Source of the DNA: Gnetum montanum
Taxonomy: Eukaryota; Streptophyta; Gnetopsida; Gnetales; Gnetaceae
Direction of reading: 5' to 3'
Length of the DNA: 64,000 nt
Assembly (NCBI GenBank): GCA_015680685.1
Contig: MNCI01013788.1
Span: 63,419-127,418 of the forward strand
The position numbers and the translations under genes are program-made. Position 1 is the stretch's first letter, and each line of letters opens with the position of its first letter. Positions 23,866 to 37,500 of this stretch are shown piece after piece. Under the pieces are notes generated by a model that ran no database searches, had not been told where the DNA came from, and saw nothing but the letters and a program-made list of their open reading frames with translations.

Positions 23866-25256
23866 CATTTATGAAACTTAAGTGTTGAAAAACCACTTCA
23901 ATTTGATAGTTCCAAGGAACAATGGGACTCAATCCTATTTCTACCTCTCTATGCTTCTCATCCACCCGTAGCCTAGATTAAATAATCCATATGTGGCACC
24001 ATGTTGAACCTTGTACCAAAATGTAAGGGATCTAGAGAGGAAACACCCTCTATGGATACATCATCGTCATCCCACCTATGATGTCTACAAGGTTGTTTAT
24101 TTGCTTGCTTGCTTGCTTGTCCTTGATTCAAGATATAGTTATTCTTCTACCTATGATGTCTACAGGGTTGTTTATTTGCTTGCTTGCTTGCTTGTCCTCA
24201 ATTCAAGATGTAGTTATTCTCCTAAAGATATATACTTAACTTTAAGAGAACACAATTGCATAGGATGCTCCCATCCTATTGTTGTTACGAATTCATTGTT
24301 GTTACAAATTCATTGCTTGTAGAGATGCATAATCCCTACATCTTTTGCCTTGGAACAAATGGATCTAAGGGAATTCCTTTGGGTTTTGGACAATGTAAGG
24401 GCAACATTGTTACAAAAGCCTTCCCTTTCCTATTTTAGAGTATTCCGTGCAATACCTACATGTATTTTCCTCCACAATAATAATCAAGGTCAAATAAAAA
24501 AATTTATTTCTGCATATTTCTGGGATTCAGTTCTTTCGTCACCGGGAAGCTCAATAATTAAGCCATGAATCTAGTACTCATATAATATAGTATTATGATA
24601 TAAAGAAAATTTTATTAGAAAATAGAATTACTTCATATCATTAAGGTGTAACGGCTTAAGAAGCATATGTTAGAGGCCACGTTACAGGTTTCATTCCAAT
24701 TGATAACACTGTTTTGTCAACTATACTAAATCTGTAAATAATGTTTAAGAAAATATGCAGAAAGTATGGTTGTGAAATCGATACGGACTGACACCAACAT
24801 TAATCTTTAGAAGAAAATTTGACCTTAATGTGTTTTCCTAGTTCAGAAAACAGCCAAATAAGTCTTTCTTTCTTCTATGCTCGACCGGGTATCACTCACT
24901 TAAATATCCAATTTTTTTAAAACCTGGGTAATGTCCTCTAACCATAACAACATTGCTTTGATGAACAAGCAACTTTGTCAATTATGTTAACTAGTGACAT
25001 TTGGAAAGTTTCACTGTATATACTTTTGATATGTATTCGTCAACCATATTAATTACTATGTTTTTGTTCTATTAGTAGAACAAGATGAAGGGGATTACAA
25101 CTTGAATAATGGGTAAATGAATTTTGGACTGGCCATTGAAGACATTTTAGTTGCTACCATACCCAGAAAAACGTGAACAAGGATGGTGAGGGAAAATAAC
25201 AAAAGCAGCTTCTGTTCTGCCACACACATTCAAAGCACAGCACACGCACAAGTTAG
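23866..25256. other. Sequence between element 2 and the NADK1 stop codon
   Basis: No gene was recognised. The first part continues the pre-insertion sequence of 13561-15150. The last 100-150 bp (minus strand) should be the NADK1 3' UTR, but no clear poly(A) signal could be assigned. Confidence 0.4.
24074..24223. repeat. 75-bp tandem duplication
   Basis: Two units starting ACCTATGATGTCTAC, each containing a GCTTGCTTGCTTGCTTG microsatellite. Confidence 0.85.
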
Positions 25257-25565
25257 TTATACATCTTTTGGTCCATCAAAAGATTGGCTCTTCCTCAGAT
25301 TCCAGTGCAGACCTTCACGAACACTTCTGAGAAAGTCATGTGTCGAATCCACTTCACAAATTGTAGGCACTGGCCATGATGACATGTTGCAAATAAGAGC
25401 ATCACCTGCTTTAAGTTGTTTCCTGTCCTTGCCGTCAAAGGCAACTGATGCTTGTCCTCTACTGCCGTGAGGGACTTGCACTCGAAGAGTTACATACTCT
25501 GGGAAAATAATAGGCCTAAATGACAGTGAATGTGGACAGATTGGTGTAAAAAGAATAGCTGGTAC
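25257..25565 (-). CDS. NADK1: NADK1 last exon with stop codon
   Basis: 309 nt in phase 0, 102 residues plus TAA (25257-25259). The acceptor is GACAG before 25565. It encodes the [15 protein letters not shown] strand region, the [10 protein letters not shown] block and the C-terminal [16 protein letters not shown] helix. Length and motif order match the family's C-terminus. Confidence 0.95.
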   Translation of the reverse strand, partial: VPAILFTPICPHSLSFRPIIFPEYVTLRVQVPHGSRGQASVAFDGKDRKQLKAGDALICNMSSWPVPTICEVDSTHDFLRSVREGLHWNLRKSQSFDGPKDV

Positions 25566-28500
25566 CTGTCAGATTTTAATACATAAGAGGACACTCGGAT
25601 TAAACTTGTATAAATGCACTGCGTAAATTATGTTCAACAATAAAAGAAAATAGTCCAAGGAAAATGCAATTTCAGAGACGGAAAAAAGCTAATAGCCCAT
25701 AAAACGATTAACTGGAAAAATTCTCTAAGGCTACTTGTTCATCAATACTCCTTTAAGCAGCAAGATATTTGTGGGAAAGATATCTGGTATATAAATTACT
25801 CTGCAATATTAAAATTCGTTAACTGTTATGATGTGGCAGGGTATCTGTTTGCCAAATGTGTCTGAAAGTTAGACATGACTTGTGCTGTGCCACGTCAGTA
25901 CTATGCATCTCTAGAGTGCACAATGTGGTATCCTCATAACCGGTAGGGTTGACTTTAACCATGTTTTAAACTGTACTGGCAATCACATGATAGTCTGACA
26001 CCCACTAGGTTTTGAATGGCCTTATTCTTTGTTCCTTAAAACTTTGGGAACATCATATGACAATTATCTTTTCTGTGTATCAGATCAATCTGCGAGATGG
26101 GTGTGATCTTGGTGACCAACACTTCAAACTATAGCATAATGACTGAATGATAGCATAAATCGTATACTCTCCATGCAGTCCATAAAAAGGGTTATCACCC
26201 AGAGGATTAGTACTCATATGCCAAGCAAGGTTCCAGGAGGGATAGATCAGCAAAAACCTAAGTTCTTCTCAAATGGTTACGCCCAAGGTCAAACTGAAGT
26301 ATATAGCCTTGATAAACAAGCACCTCACCATCACTCTATGCATGCAGCACTTCATTTCTGATGATGTCTATATGTGTAGGGAATCCTATGTTCAGTTAAT
26401 AGTATATTGGTTCCTCTTTCAGACACCTTAGGTCAAGTATTTCGATAGGGTGTAAGAATCAGTATACTATAAAGCTTACTTATAATACGTCAATGTCACA
26501 TTTCTTATAAAATTTTGACAACTTTTTAATACACAATTGACTTCAGTTTTGTTTTTCGCTTTCACATAGAAGTGAGATTTAAAAAAGAAAAACAAAACAG
26601 TAACTGCACCAAAGAATAATATGAATAATGTTTAAATTCTAGAAGCATAATTCTTAAAAGAAAGCTTCAACGGCTTCCACTTGGGAGCAGTAGGTGGACC
26701 CTCAGCTGGACATTGAGGAGGGGGAAACCTCAAGAGCTAGGTCTCCACACCTGAATGTGCTTTTGGCGACAACTATGGAGATGGGGGCTCACAGTGAGCA
26801 GGTTAGTTGGGACCGCAGGTGGCGGAGAGATAGGTGGCCTTCCAATGGCAGTTGGAAGAGGCTGAGCGACAGGTTGAAGTGGCCAGGGAAGAGGGTCATC
26901 AACAGGATCTGGCTAAGGCGGCTGCGCGTGAGCAGCTTGTTGTAGAATTGTGGGTGGAGATCTGGCACTAGCTGCAGGAAGACGCAAGGGAGGAAGAAAG
27001 GAAGGCACAGGCTGAGCAGGGGCACTGGGAAAAGGAGGCCGAGGAGGAGGCCGAGATTCAGCAGAGACTGGATGTCATGCATGAGAACAATGCTTGTTCA
27101 TGGTTACAACAAGGGTGATGCCCTTATGTTATTCTGAATATTGGGAGGGGGTGCCTTGGAGTTCACTGCATAGGCACATCCGTCAGCAGGGGAAGGAACT
27201 CCATTTGAACAAAGAAGGGGATCTGATTGAGGTGGCCAAAGGCATCGGGCAATGTTGGATACAATCCATAGGGAGGAATGTGTTTTTTGTGAATGTGATC
27301 ACTTGCCTATCCGACTTTAATGGGAGCAGGTTCTTATGTCTTGCAATGGGTTTGGTTTTGGGGTCATCTTTTTCCTATGGCCATAGCTTTTCTTTTGGTG
27401 GCGGTGGGACCTTGGGTTAGTGCCCCTTTGGATGTTGGTGTGGTGGGTTGCTTGTTGGGCTAGAGCCCTCCCAAGTTTTGGGGGGTCTGCCGAACAGGAT
27501 TTTGCAGAGGAGATTTTGGGTGTTGTTTGGGAGAGGGGTTGGTGGCAGGGGGTCTTTTACCCTACAGGTTTTGAGGGGGAGGGGATTTTGTCCATTGTTA
27601 TCATCTAGTTTTTCTTTTTTTTTATTTCCTGCTTGTCTAATGGCGGGGACTTTCTTGTACATATTGCATTTTATATGATTAATTTACCCGATCTTCTTTT
27701 AAAAACACACACATTGTCATATAGTATTTTTCAAATAGACTAAAGAAAACCAGTATGATGATATCAGGCTTCTCTACAAAATGATATGCATCATGCTTTG
27801 TGTAATGAAAAAGGGTTAAAGGAACCACCTGAGGGTGGACCATTGATCCTCCTGCTGCCAAAGAATATGCAGTACTTCCTGATGTCGTAGATAGAATAAG
27901 ACCATCTCCTTGAACACAAGTAACGAAGGAATCATCACAGTAGCACTCCAAAAGTGTAAGAAAAGGTGACATTCCTCTATCAATGGTAACCTCATTCAAA
28001 ACAAGAATCGGACCCTCAACAAGATTTTCATCATCTCTTTTAGCTCTGATAATGCTGCACTGCAAACGATGCCGGAGTGTTATGCTAACAGGTCCTCTCA
28101 TAACGGTGTTTATGCAATCTTTGTAGTAGTCACTCTCTAGAACAGTGTCAAGAGTAACTCACCTAAAATGAAAATTTTGTTCTCCATGCGACTTTCCAAA
28201 AAGTCACAGGATTCCATGCTATTACAATTTCGAAAATAATATCTACTGAGATCTACTTATTTACAATAACTAAAAGAAACAAATTACTCTTCAGATGTAT
28301 ACTTTTGGAAAACAACATTCCAGTATGTACACAATTTACAGATTGTCAACATCAGTATTATCTATTGCTTTGAAAATGCCCTTTCTATATAGCATCTGTC
28401 AACATGATCAATAGCATAAACTGTTTCAAGGCCAATAATAAAATTCTTTGCATCTAGAAAGAGTGAAAATTTATTACATTCATCATTGACAAATTGAGAA

Positions 28501-31500
28501 GATGCAACTAAACTATTGTATAAAAATGATTGTTATTCAGTTGCAGAAACTACTAACAAATATGTACCTTTTAGAGATGGAGTTTTATGCAGATGTTGGC
28601 ATTAAATTTCTGAATATAATAGCCTACTTACAGGAAGGAAAATATATACTGAAATCGTTAAAATGATGACAAATAAAATAGGTTTTAAAAGAAAACTACA
28701 CTATAACTCTAGACAACTTAAACCTCGAAAACAATGTTGAAAAGTATCAACAATAAAGGCTTAGTGCGTGCAAACGATGAAGGCTTAGTGTAGGAACCAC
28801 CGGCTGATGGACCTATGAACTCAAACCAAGCTGCAAAGTAGGTTGTGCACACTATTGTTGGGTAGACCTCGCCAATGTTGTCAAGATCACCGGGGTTGTC
28901 AGAGTTGTTGGGGTCTCTGAAATCAATTGGTTTGGGTGGTTCCTTAGGGTCTTTGGGCTCCCTCATCAAGGGTGGCTCAATGGCCAAAAGAGGGTTAGGG
29001 GTGGAGCTCCCTGCTCTTTCGAGTTGGGTGTCAATTGTTTGAGGGGTCCCTTACCCCCCTTGGAGGAAATTACAAAAGGGGGTGTTGGGGCAGAACCCCC
29101 ATTTCCAATTTCCTCAAATGTGACCAAGGTGGGTTACCCTTCAAGCCTTGTGTCCCGACTGCAGCAAACACAATTGGAGATAGACTTGGGGGTGCAACCC
29201 ACCCTCAAGGAGGTTTACAAAAAGCATGCTCCAAGCCAACCATGAGGATCCTCTCATGGAACTACAAGGGATAGGGTACCCCTATAAACAAAGTACCCTG
29301 AAAGAAATGGTGTGTAGGGAAGAGTGTGATGTTGATTGTTTATAGGAAACCAAGCTCTAGTGGCAGGAGGGTCATTAGCTTTGGTGGTCACATTGGAATG
29401 TTTAGACTGTTGTGTGTTGGGGATGTGCTAGTGGCTTGGCCTTACTCTCACGTGAGTGATTTGAGGTGATGGATAGCTTGCAATGGGGCATCACGATGAT
29501 CCTCACAAATTCTAAGCTATGGCTCATAGATTTCTATGGGGTCCAACGTTAGGAGGAGAGACTGCATAAGCTTAGGAGGATTGCTTCCTTGGTTCAGGAT
29601 TGGAAACAATGGATCCTCGTTGGCGATTTCAATCAAAGGCTCTCTGCATGGGAGAAATCAGATGGGGCTGCTACAGACCCCTCGGGAGCACAGAAATTTC
29701 TGCAGTTCCTGGATGACCATGGTCTCATGGATCTCAAGATTTGTGGATGTCAATTCACATGGAGTAATCAATGGTAGTGAAGGGAGTGAATAATGACAAA
29801 AATTGATCGAGTGTGGGTAAGCTCCTAGATCTTGATGACTAGGGGGTCGTGGCAAAAGGACAGGAACAAGTGGCTTCCAATCATTAGTCTATTCTGTGTT
29901 GCATGAGCGATACCTCCCTAAGAAGGGCAACTCCCTTTCGCTTCAAGTGGTACTAGATTCACAAGCCTTGGCTATGGCCTTTGGTGGTAGAATATTTGGG
30001 GGTCTTACTCAAAAAGAGTGGAGCCTCGAGATTTTTTAAAAAGGGGGTTGTTTCGCTCAAGTAGGCATTGAGGGACCTAAGTGGAGCAAATAGATATTCC
30101 TTTTGGTTGATTCGGGAGAAACTCTTGCAACGTCTCTTGAAAATTCATACAAAGAAAGAGGCAGGAAAGGATTTGAATGAGGTGGAAGGTGCAGTATTGG
30201 CACAACTCCAGGAGTTAAATAAGGAGGTGAAGGCTTATTGGAGGTAGCAGAGTAGATAGAGGTGGTTGAAGGATGGGGACAGGAATATGCAGTTTTTCTT
30301 TGTGGCAGCCAACTCCGCTAATTTGTCTAAGAAGATTCATAGTCTCATTGTGCAGGGTCAGGAAGTTAATGATGGTCACGGGATTCCTAAGGTTCTCCTT
30401 GAGTTTTGATCCAGGCTTTGGGGGAAAAAGCAGGTGAATCCCCTTTCTATTCTGGCTAAGCCAATTTTGTTAGATGGGAACAATCGACAACTTTTACTCC
30501 CCCTTCTCCAGAAAAGAATTAGAGGAGGCTTTGGATTCGATGAAGCTAGGTAGAGCACCTGGCCAGGATGGATGGCCAATGGAATTCTTTAAAGCTTTCA
30601 TCAATGTTTTGGGGGAGAATCCCCTGGATGCTTTCAACGAGATGCTGAGGTGGCGATAGGTTCGCAAAGAAATTAACCATTCTCAAATTGTGATGATACC
30701 AAAGTCCAATTGTCCTATGGATCCATCATAGTTCAAGATACTTGGGTATGTGCCTCAAACTAGACATTTCGAAGGCCTATGATACCGTGGCGTGGGAGGC
30801 ACTACTGAAGATCGTGCTAAGAAAAGGGTTCCATTCGAATTTGTTCAGCTATGCATTCAAATCCAGTTGTCTGGGCCTTTTTCCCTTGATCTTGAAGGGA
30901 AGTTGTGGGGGTTCTCCTCCCCAGGGAGGTGGTTAAGGTAGTGGGACACATTGTCGCCTTACTTGTTTATCATGGTTATGGATACCATGCAGACGTATTG
31001 CGAGACAGAGGGGGTAAGGGGGTTGGAGATTGCTAGGGTTAGATGCCTAGTTGAACATTACGCTGATGATACTATGCTCTTTTCTCAAGCAATGATGCCC
31101 CAAGCTATGGCAATTAATTGCACATTGCAACATATGGTGGGGGAGATTGGCTTGGAGATAAACATGGGTAAGTCAGCAATTCACATGCAACATACCGAAG
31201 CCAAGGTTAAGGGGTTGATTGTCCAACAATTGGGGGTTCTGCCAAGGTCGTAGGGGGATTCGTATCTAGGGCTTCCTATGTATGATTGGCATAGGAAGCA
31301 AGTTTGGACTAGGCTCATCCAATGGTGTCAAAAACATATTGATCACTGGACAAGCCATTTTCTTACTCAGGCTGGAAGTGTTTTACTTGCTACGACATTT
31401 GTATTGGTGATGGCCAAGTATGCTGCTACAGTTGCCTCACCTCTGAACGGCACCATTGAATGAATTGACCAAATTGTTCAAAATTTTACCTAGTTTGGGG

Positions 31501-34500
31501 ATAAAGGAAGAAAACACTTACATTTGGCAAATTGGGATGTGGTGGCCTGGCCTAGGGGTGTTGGAGGTTTGGGCGTCCCCAAGTTTCAGGACCTCATTGA
31601 TATGGGCTATCATAATGTGGTGAATAAATTGACGTGGCCATGCCATCACCAAGCCCAATGGGTTAGTATGGTTGACGACAAGTATTAGTGGTGGGAAGCT
31701 AGGATGGCTAACTTGCACATTTGCAAGAAAATTTGTGAGCATGCTCAAAAAATGATTCAGTGGGGGTTACTAAGTACTTCCCCACAATATCTCATCAAAC
31801 ATGAATACTCTCGAACATGAGCACTTGGAAGACATTATGGAAAGGCAAGTCTTTTTTTTTTTTTTTTTTGAAAAACTTTCGAGAAATACTATTATCGCAA
31901 AGAAAAAATATTTACAAAGAAATGGGAAGGCAAAAAGGCGATTCCCAGGAAACCAAACACTAAGCACCCCAAAACCAAGGAGGGTCCCTCAGAAAACCAA
32001 AATTTTCCAGGCTGCATGACATCGGTAGCAGCACCCAAACAATAGCCAAAGTAATTGAGACAAAAGACATAAAGGGAAAACTATGATGTGAAGAAAAGAA
32101 ACCCTAAGGAAGATTAACAACCAACAGCCACAACCCTGTCCAACGACCAACTGAAGCAAAACAAAAGCATCACATAAACTGAAAGGCCCACACCCCCCCA
32201 ACCTTAAGGGTGGTAGGGCATCTAGTCACAACAACAATTCAAAGACAACCAGGAGTGCAAGGCGTCTAGCTGTGCACAATGCTCCTCAAAGTCCACAAAG
32301 GCAACTGCCTCTTGGAAGAGCTTAAAGGCCTCCACATTCTTAGCCTAGGAGACTGCTGACCCAACCCCATCCAAGTGCAGTTTCGTCAAGGCAAGCCTAA
32401 TATGGCAACAAAGCTCTTGCCAAGAAGTCGCATGATTAATTTGCATCCTCATATACAGGTATGTTCCCACATGCAGCCAAGCAACAGTACTGATCTATGA
32501 GCCCATGTTAATTGTTTTTGTTGTTCGATGTTTTCTTGGGACTCACAAGCTCTATGCTCATTTGCTTCCCACTCTAGCACTTTCTGACACCATGTCTCCT
32601 TCTGCAGCTTTTCCCTGATGTCCTTTTTAAGCTACTCTTTGAGAGCAACTTGTGTCCTGGATCCTCAACGTAACTTTGCCAATGGACCGCCTCTAGCTCC
32701 TCCTTGTGCCGCATCTCTATCTCATGAAGATGTTGTTGGAAAAACTCCTCATGCATAGCCAACTTAGCCTCCCAAACACGACGCTCCTCAACTTGAGCTA
32801 TTGATGCCACCTCCTCCTGAGCGAAACCCAACTACACCTCCAACCCCACAAGGTCATTTCCAGTCTGAACAGGCTCCTCTCCTGACTTCGCCATGGCGAA
32901 AGACCTCCCAACAGCCATAAACGCTAGAACCACTGTCCAACGTGGGCTATCCATCAAGATTCCCTTGGATTTCCTATATCTGTAGAAGATGGTGTGACTA
33001 AAGGATCGCATTGGACCCGACCGCTCTCCATAGGGCCAAAATTAACCCCAAATATCTCCTCAGTCACCGACATCTCAAGGACACTAGAAAAAACTCAAGA
33101 AGATTAACCTAAGGTCCCATCTAGAAACACTTCAAAAATGCAAAATGAGTGCCCTAAAGTGTTGACCCATTCCAAAGTGAATGAAAAATCTTTCAGCCAA
33201 ATTGGCCGCCAACTACCATAAATCAGAGAGGGCAAACCATGGCACCTAACCACTAGCAATTCTCAAAATGTGCCCCATAAAGAAACTCTGGGCACCATGT
33301 ACCCCTCTAGGAACAAGCAAAATCTCTTCCCCCATTGCAAGCACATCTACAGCCCTAGCCAAAGCCACCTTAATGAGGTTGATCCTGACCCCATGGAAAG
33401 TCATCGAAGTATCATGCTAGTTGGCAAAAAATTCGACATTTGGTAGAGCTGGATCCCCCATCAGCTTGGGAAGCAAAGACTCCCAGCCTACGCAATGCAC
33501 CAAGTCCCACAACTCAATTCTCTCTTGGTACGTTGACAAGATGGCTCAAACATTGGCATCCCTCCCATTGCAACAAAAGCTTCCCTCCATAGTCTAAAAC
33601 CCTTCACAACAATCTGTGTAGGCTAAGGAAGCAAAACTTGCTGAAAGATCAGCCTATTGTGTGCACACCATAAACACAAGAGAATGGCAATAGCTTGAAA
33701 ATCTCTACTAAAAATAATGGGGAGAGGTAACCTAGTCACCAACCATGTCACCTTGCTAAAAAGACACTCATAAGTGAAGTGATCCCATGTCTCCGCCTCC
33801 CACGTGCATGAAGGACACATGTCCTCAATGCCTAACCCCTTGCACCACAACATCACACATATCGGAATTGCCCTATGATTAAGAAGCCAAAGAAAGGTAT
33901 TAAGCTTTTTTAGCAGGCATCCCTTCTAAATAGTGGCCCACCCCAAAACAACTGGATAGAGATGGTTAATGAGTAAACATGGTGGCACATCTTGTAAAGC
34001 ATGTTCGTTCATTATCAAAGCATTCCGACAGATGGCATGCCACATGGCAGAATCCCCACGCGTTGTTGTCCACTACTGATATTTATTCCTCATGAGGCGT
34101 ATCCAGGGTGCCACCTCCATACCAATTTGTGTCATTCTCTGCATCAAATGTTGTTGTTCCATCATAATAAGGTTGAAGATTTTGAAAAATTCCCACCCTG
34201 CTAGCAACTCTGGGCCTTGCAACCATCTCCCAAGCTAGTAAATGCAACTGCTGGGGGGATGGGGGACGACACAAAAACCGTAAATCGTGCAATAGGCAAC
34301 AAAACTGCAAAAGCAAGCAGCATTCTCCCTTTGTGAGTTAAGAAACGAGTTGTCCATTGGCCAATCGACTATTGCAATGGCTGCAACAATTTAATCCATG
34401 TTTGTCATTGGTTCCATCCATACATGGGAAACCCAATATACATACTTGTTCAATCCTAGGCACAACCCCTAAAGTCTAGACAATCCCAACTTTAACTCTT

Positions 34501-37500
34501 CTGTTAGTGTGAGTCTTATAAATGGCTAAATTGTCTTTGTTAACTTCGAAACCAACCTCCTCGGCCAATAGAATTAACACCCTATACAAAGCCTTGGCTT
34601 GTAGGATCGAAGCATGCGTAAAGATAATAGTATCATTTGCATAATGCTAGGCCAGGCACTCCACCCCATGAAGATCCAGTCCTACCCCTTCCATCTTGCA
34701 ATAATCTTGCAAAGTATCCATCACAATAATGAACAAGTACAAAGATAGAGGGTCACCCTGCCTCAGCCCCCACATAGGCAAGAAGAAACCCCNCTGGCTG
34801 ATGTCATGTTAAGAAAGGGTTTTGGCCAGGACTTCATTAATTTATGCCTTTACATTCAATATTCAGCGAGGTATTTGATTGATCTTGATCAGGCTTTTGG
34901 GGTTTCTTCTTGCCTATGTGGGGGCTGAGGCAGGGTGACCCTCTATCTTTGTACTTGTTCATTATTGTGATGGATACTTTGCAAGATTATTGCAAGATGG
35001 AAGGGGTAGGATTGGATCTTCATGGGGTGGAGTGCCTGGCCTAGCATTATGCAAATGATACTATTATCTTTACGCATGCTTCGATCCTACAAGCCAAGGC
35101 TTTGTATAGGGTGTTAATTCTATTGGCCGAGGAGGTTGGTTTCGAAGTTAACAAAGACAATTCAGCCATTTATAAGACTCACACTAACGGAAGAGTTAAA
35201 GTNTATTTGCCTCCAACTAAGCATGTTGTTGAACACATCCAAAATGTTATCCCCTAACACATTCGCAAGTTCTCTAAAGAATTCAATAGGCCACTTGTCC
35301 AGCCCTAGGGCCCTACCTAGTTTAAGGGCCCCCATAGCCCACTCTAATTCAAATCGAGAGAAAGGTGCAAGCAATTTCCAATTATCTTCAATTGTGAGAA
35401 TCCTCTGAACATGCACCGAAATGGGCTTCTTAACCCTCCTCTTCCAAACATTAGCCCAGTAGTGTTGAAGTTCCTATCCAATATCAACAGGGTGGTCTAA
35501 CACTTGCCCATGTTGGGTCAGGCTAGGCAACCTTTTTGCTTGGCAATTGGTCCTCACCACTACAAAGAAAAAACTAATTGGTCTATCACCATTTTTCAGC
35601 CACTTGATTCTAGAGTGCTGCCACCAATACTTAGCTTCTTCCTGATCCAACTATTGGAGCCCACAAAGGGTCTCATGCTCCTCTGCGACTAATGATTCCC
35701 CTTCCTCCTACCTCACTTGAATGCCCCAAAGCTGGTGTTCCAACATCCCACAGTGGTAATGAAAGGTATATTTCTCATCCTTCCTACATGATCTAATCTC
35801 CTTCTTAACGGTGTTAAGCCCATTGGTAAGGAAGGCACGTGGGTCCCAGGCAAAAGCATAGCCCTCCTAGATCATGACAACTAGAGGCCTTAACCAGGAT
35901 TTCATGAGTCACACGTGTTCAAAACAAAAATAGGCCATAGAGTTACACAGCTCCCTACCAATCTAACAAATTAGCAATCTGTGGTTCAAACTTTGTCGTT
36001 TGGTCCCCGTAACACGCACCTCCTATTGGAGCAAAAGGGAAGATCCCACCCAAACCTAATCAATTCTAGACAACACTCTAGCATTACTAGTTCTCCAATT
36101 GCTCCAAGTGTAATGACAATTCTCAATCTCAAGATCCACCAAGTCATGCTAGTGCAGGAATTGTAAGAACTACTCAATGCCCGGTGGTGCAACACACTCC
36201 GCCCCCATCTTTTCCCAAGCATAAAGTTGTTGATTAAAATCCCCCACTAAAACCCAAAATTGCTTGTTCAGAATAAGCATTGCAATTCATCTCAGTTCCA
36301 TGAGACGTTGCCCCCAATCTTGTTCAACATAAATATTGGTGAGCTGAAGCCCCAGTGACGGCAAATGGATTGTAATGCTCCAATCCAAAGCATCCAAATG
36401 CTAGAATCAAAGCCTAGACAGAATAGCCAAACCCTCAACACGCCCCTGACAAGCCACCTGTTGAACATACCAACCAGTCCACTACAGCAACTCAAATTCC
36501 TAGTGTTGTAGCTTCACTTCTTATAAACAAATAATGTCATAATGATCCCTATTCACAATCTCCTTGAGGGTATGTCTCTTGTAGGGGTTGCCCTACCCCC
36601 TGTAGTTCCATGTTGTAATCTTCATGATTACCCATTCAAGCGCTTGCGGTAGACCTCTTTAAGGGTCGTTTGAAGACTCAAATCAATCTCAAGCTATGTT
36701 TGTTGGTTGCGCACAATCGAAGTTGGTGGATGGTCAACCTTCCCAGAATCCATAAATACCTTAAATCCATCACACAACTCTATTGTCAACTAAGAAATCT
36801 CCTCCATTGTGGGCTTACAGGAGCCTCTGACAACAGACACCTAGCCCCCTAGAGGGGGAAGCTCCATGCTCGGTGGCAAGGGTTTCGATGGGGTGGCAAG
36901 GGCTTCGATGGGGTGGCAAAACATTCCTCATGAGACTTGTCGACCGAGGGTGCCCAAAGCTAGACCAGCTGCCTCCTCCACAACAACCACTAGCACTGAA
37001 ACACCCCAATCCCTTGACCCCAATATCTTTGTTGGAGATTTTGGGGGCCCTTGTGCCAGCGTAGCCTGCCATGGCAGCAATCTCCACTTTTGCTTCCTTT
37101 TGACCTATTGCCATCCTCCTGCATCCCCATTGTTGGCCTTATCCTAGAACTCTACCATCAAGTGGCCAGCTTTTCCACAAAATTGGCAGGAGTCATCTTT
37201 GAACCCAAAACCCTTGCTCTCCATGAGCAAATTTTCATATTCAACAGTAAGCCTCTCCTCCCCCAAGGGAAGAGCTAGGACTAAATCCTGGAGCATGTCC
37301 TTGGTTGCCAACAACCTCCAAACATAGAACCAAGAAAAACCCATCCTTTCCATCGTCTAGGTGGGTTTGTCTAGAGCGATAAACTCCCCAAAGTGAGCAA
37401 CCAGTGACTTGAAAAAGGGTGGTGTCTAAACCTCCCAAGGGACACCGAACACATGAATCCAAACCAGAGCCCATGAGAAAAGATCTTTATCTCGATGTGC

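Noticed and set aside
28718-28987. Minus-strand 89-codon ORF with proline-rich sequence
   Set aside because: It is antisense to the start of LINE A, next to its ORF1 end, and has no recognised domain.
34899-35202. Plus-strand reverse transcriptase fragment as a separate LINE
   Set aside because: It is the reverse complement of 34489-34792 bounded by N, so it is a misoriented contig of LINE B.
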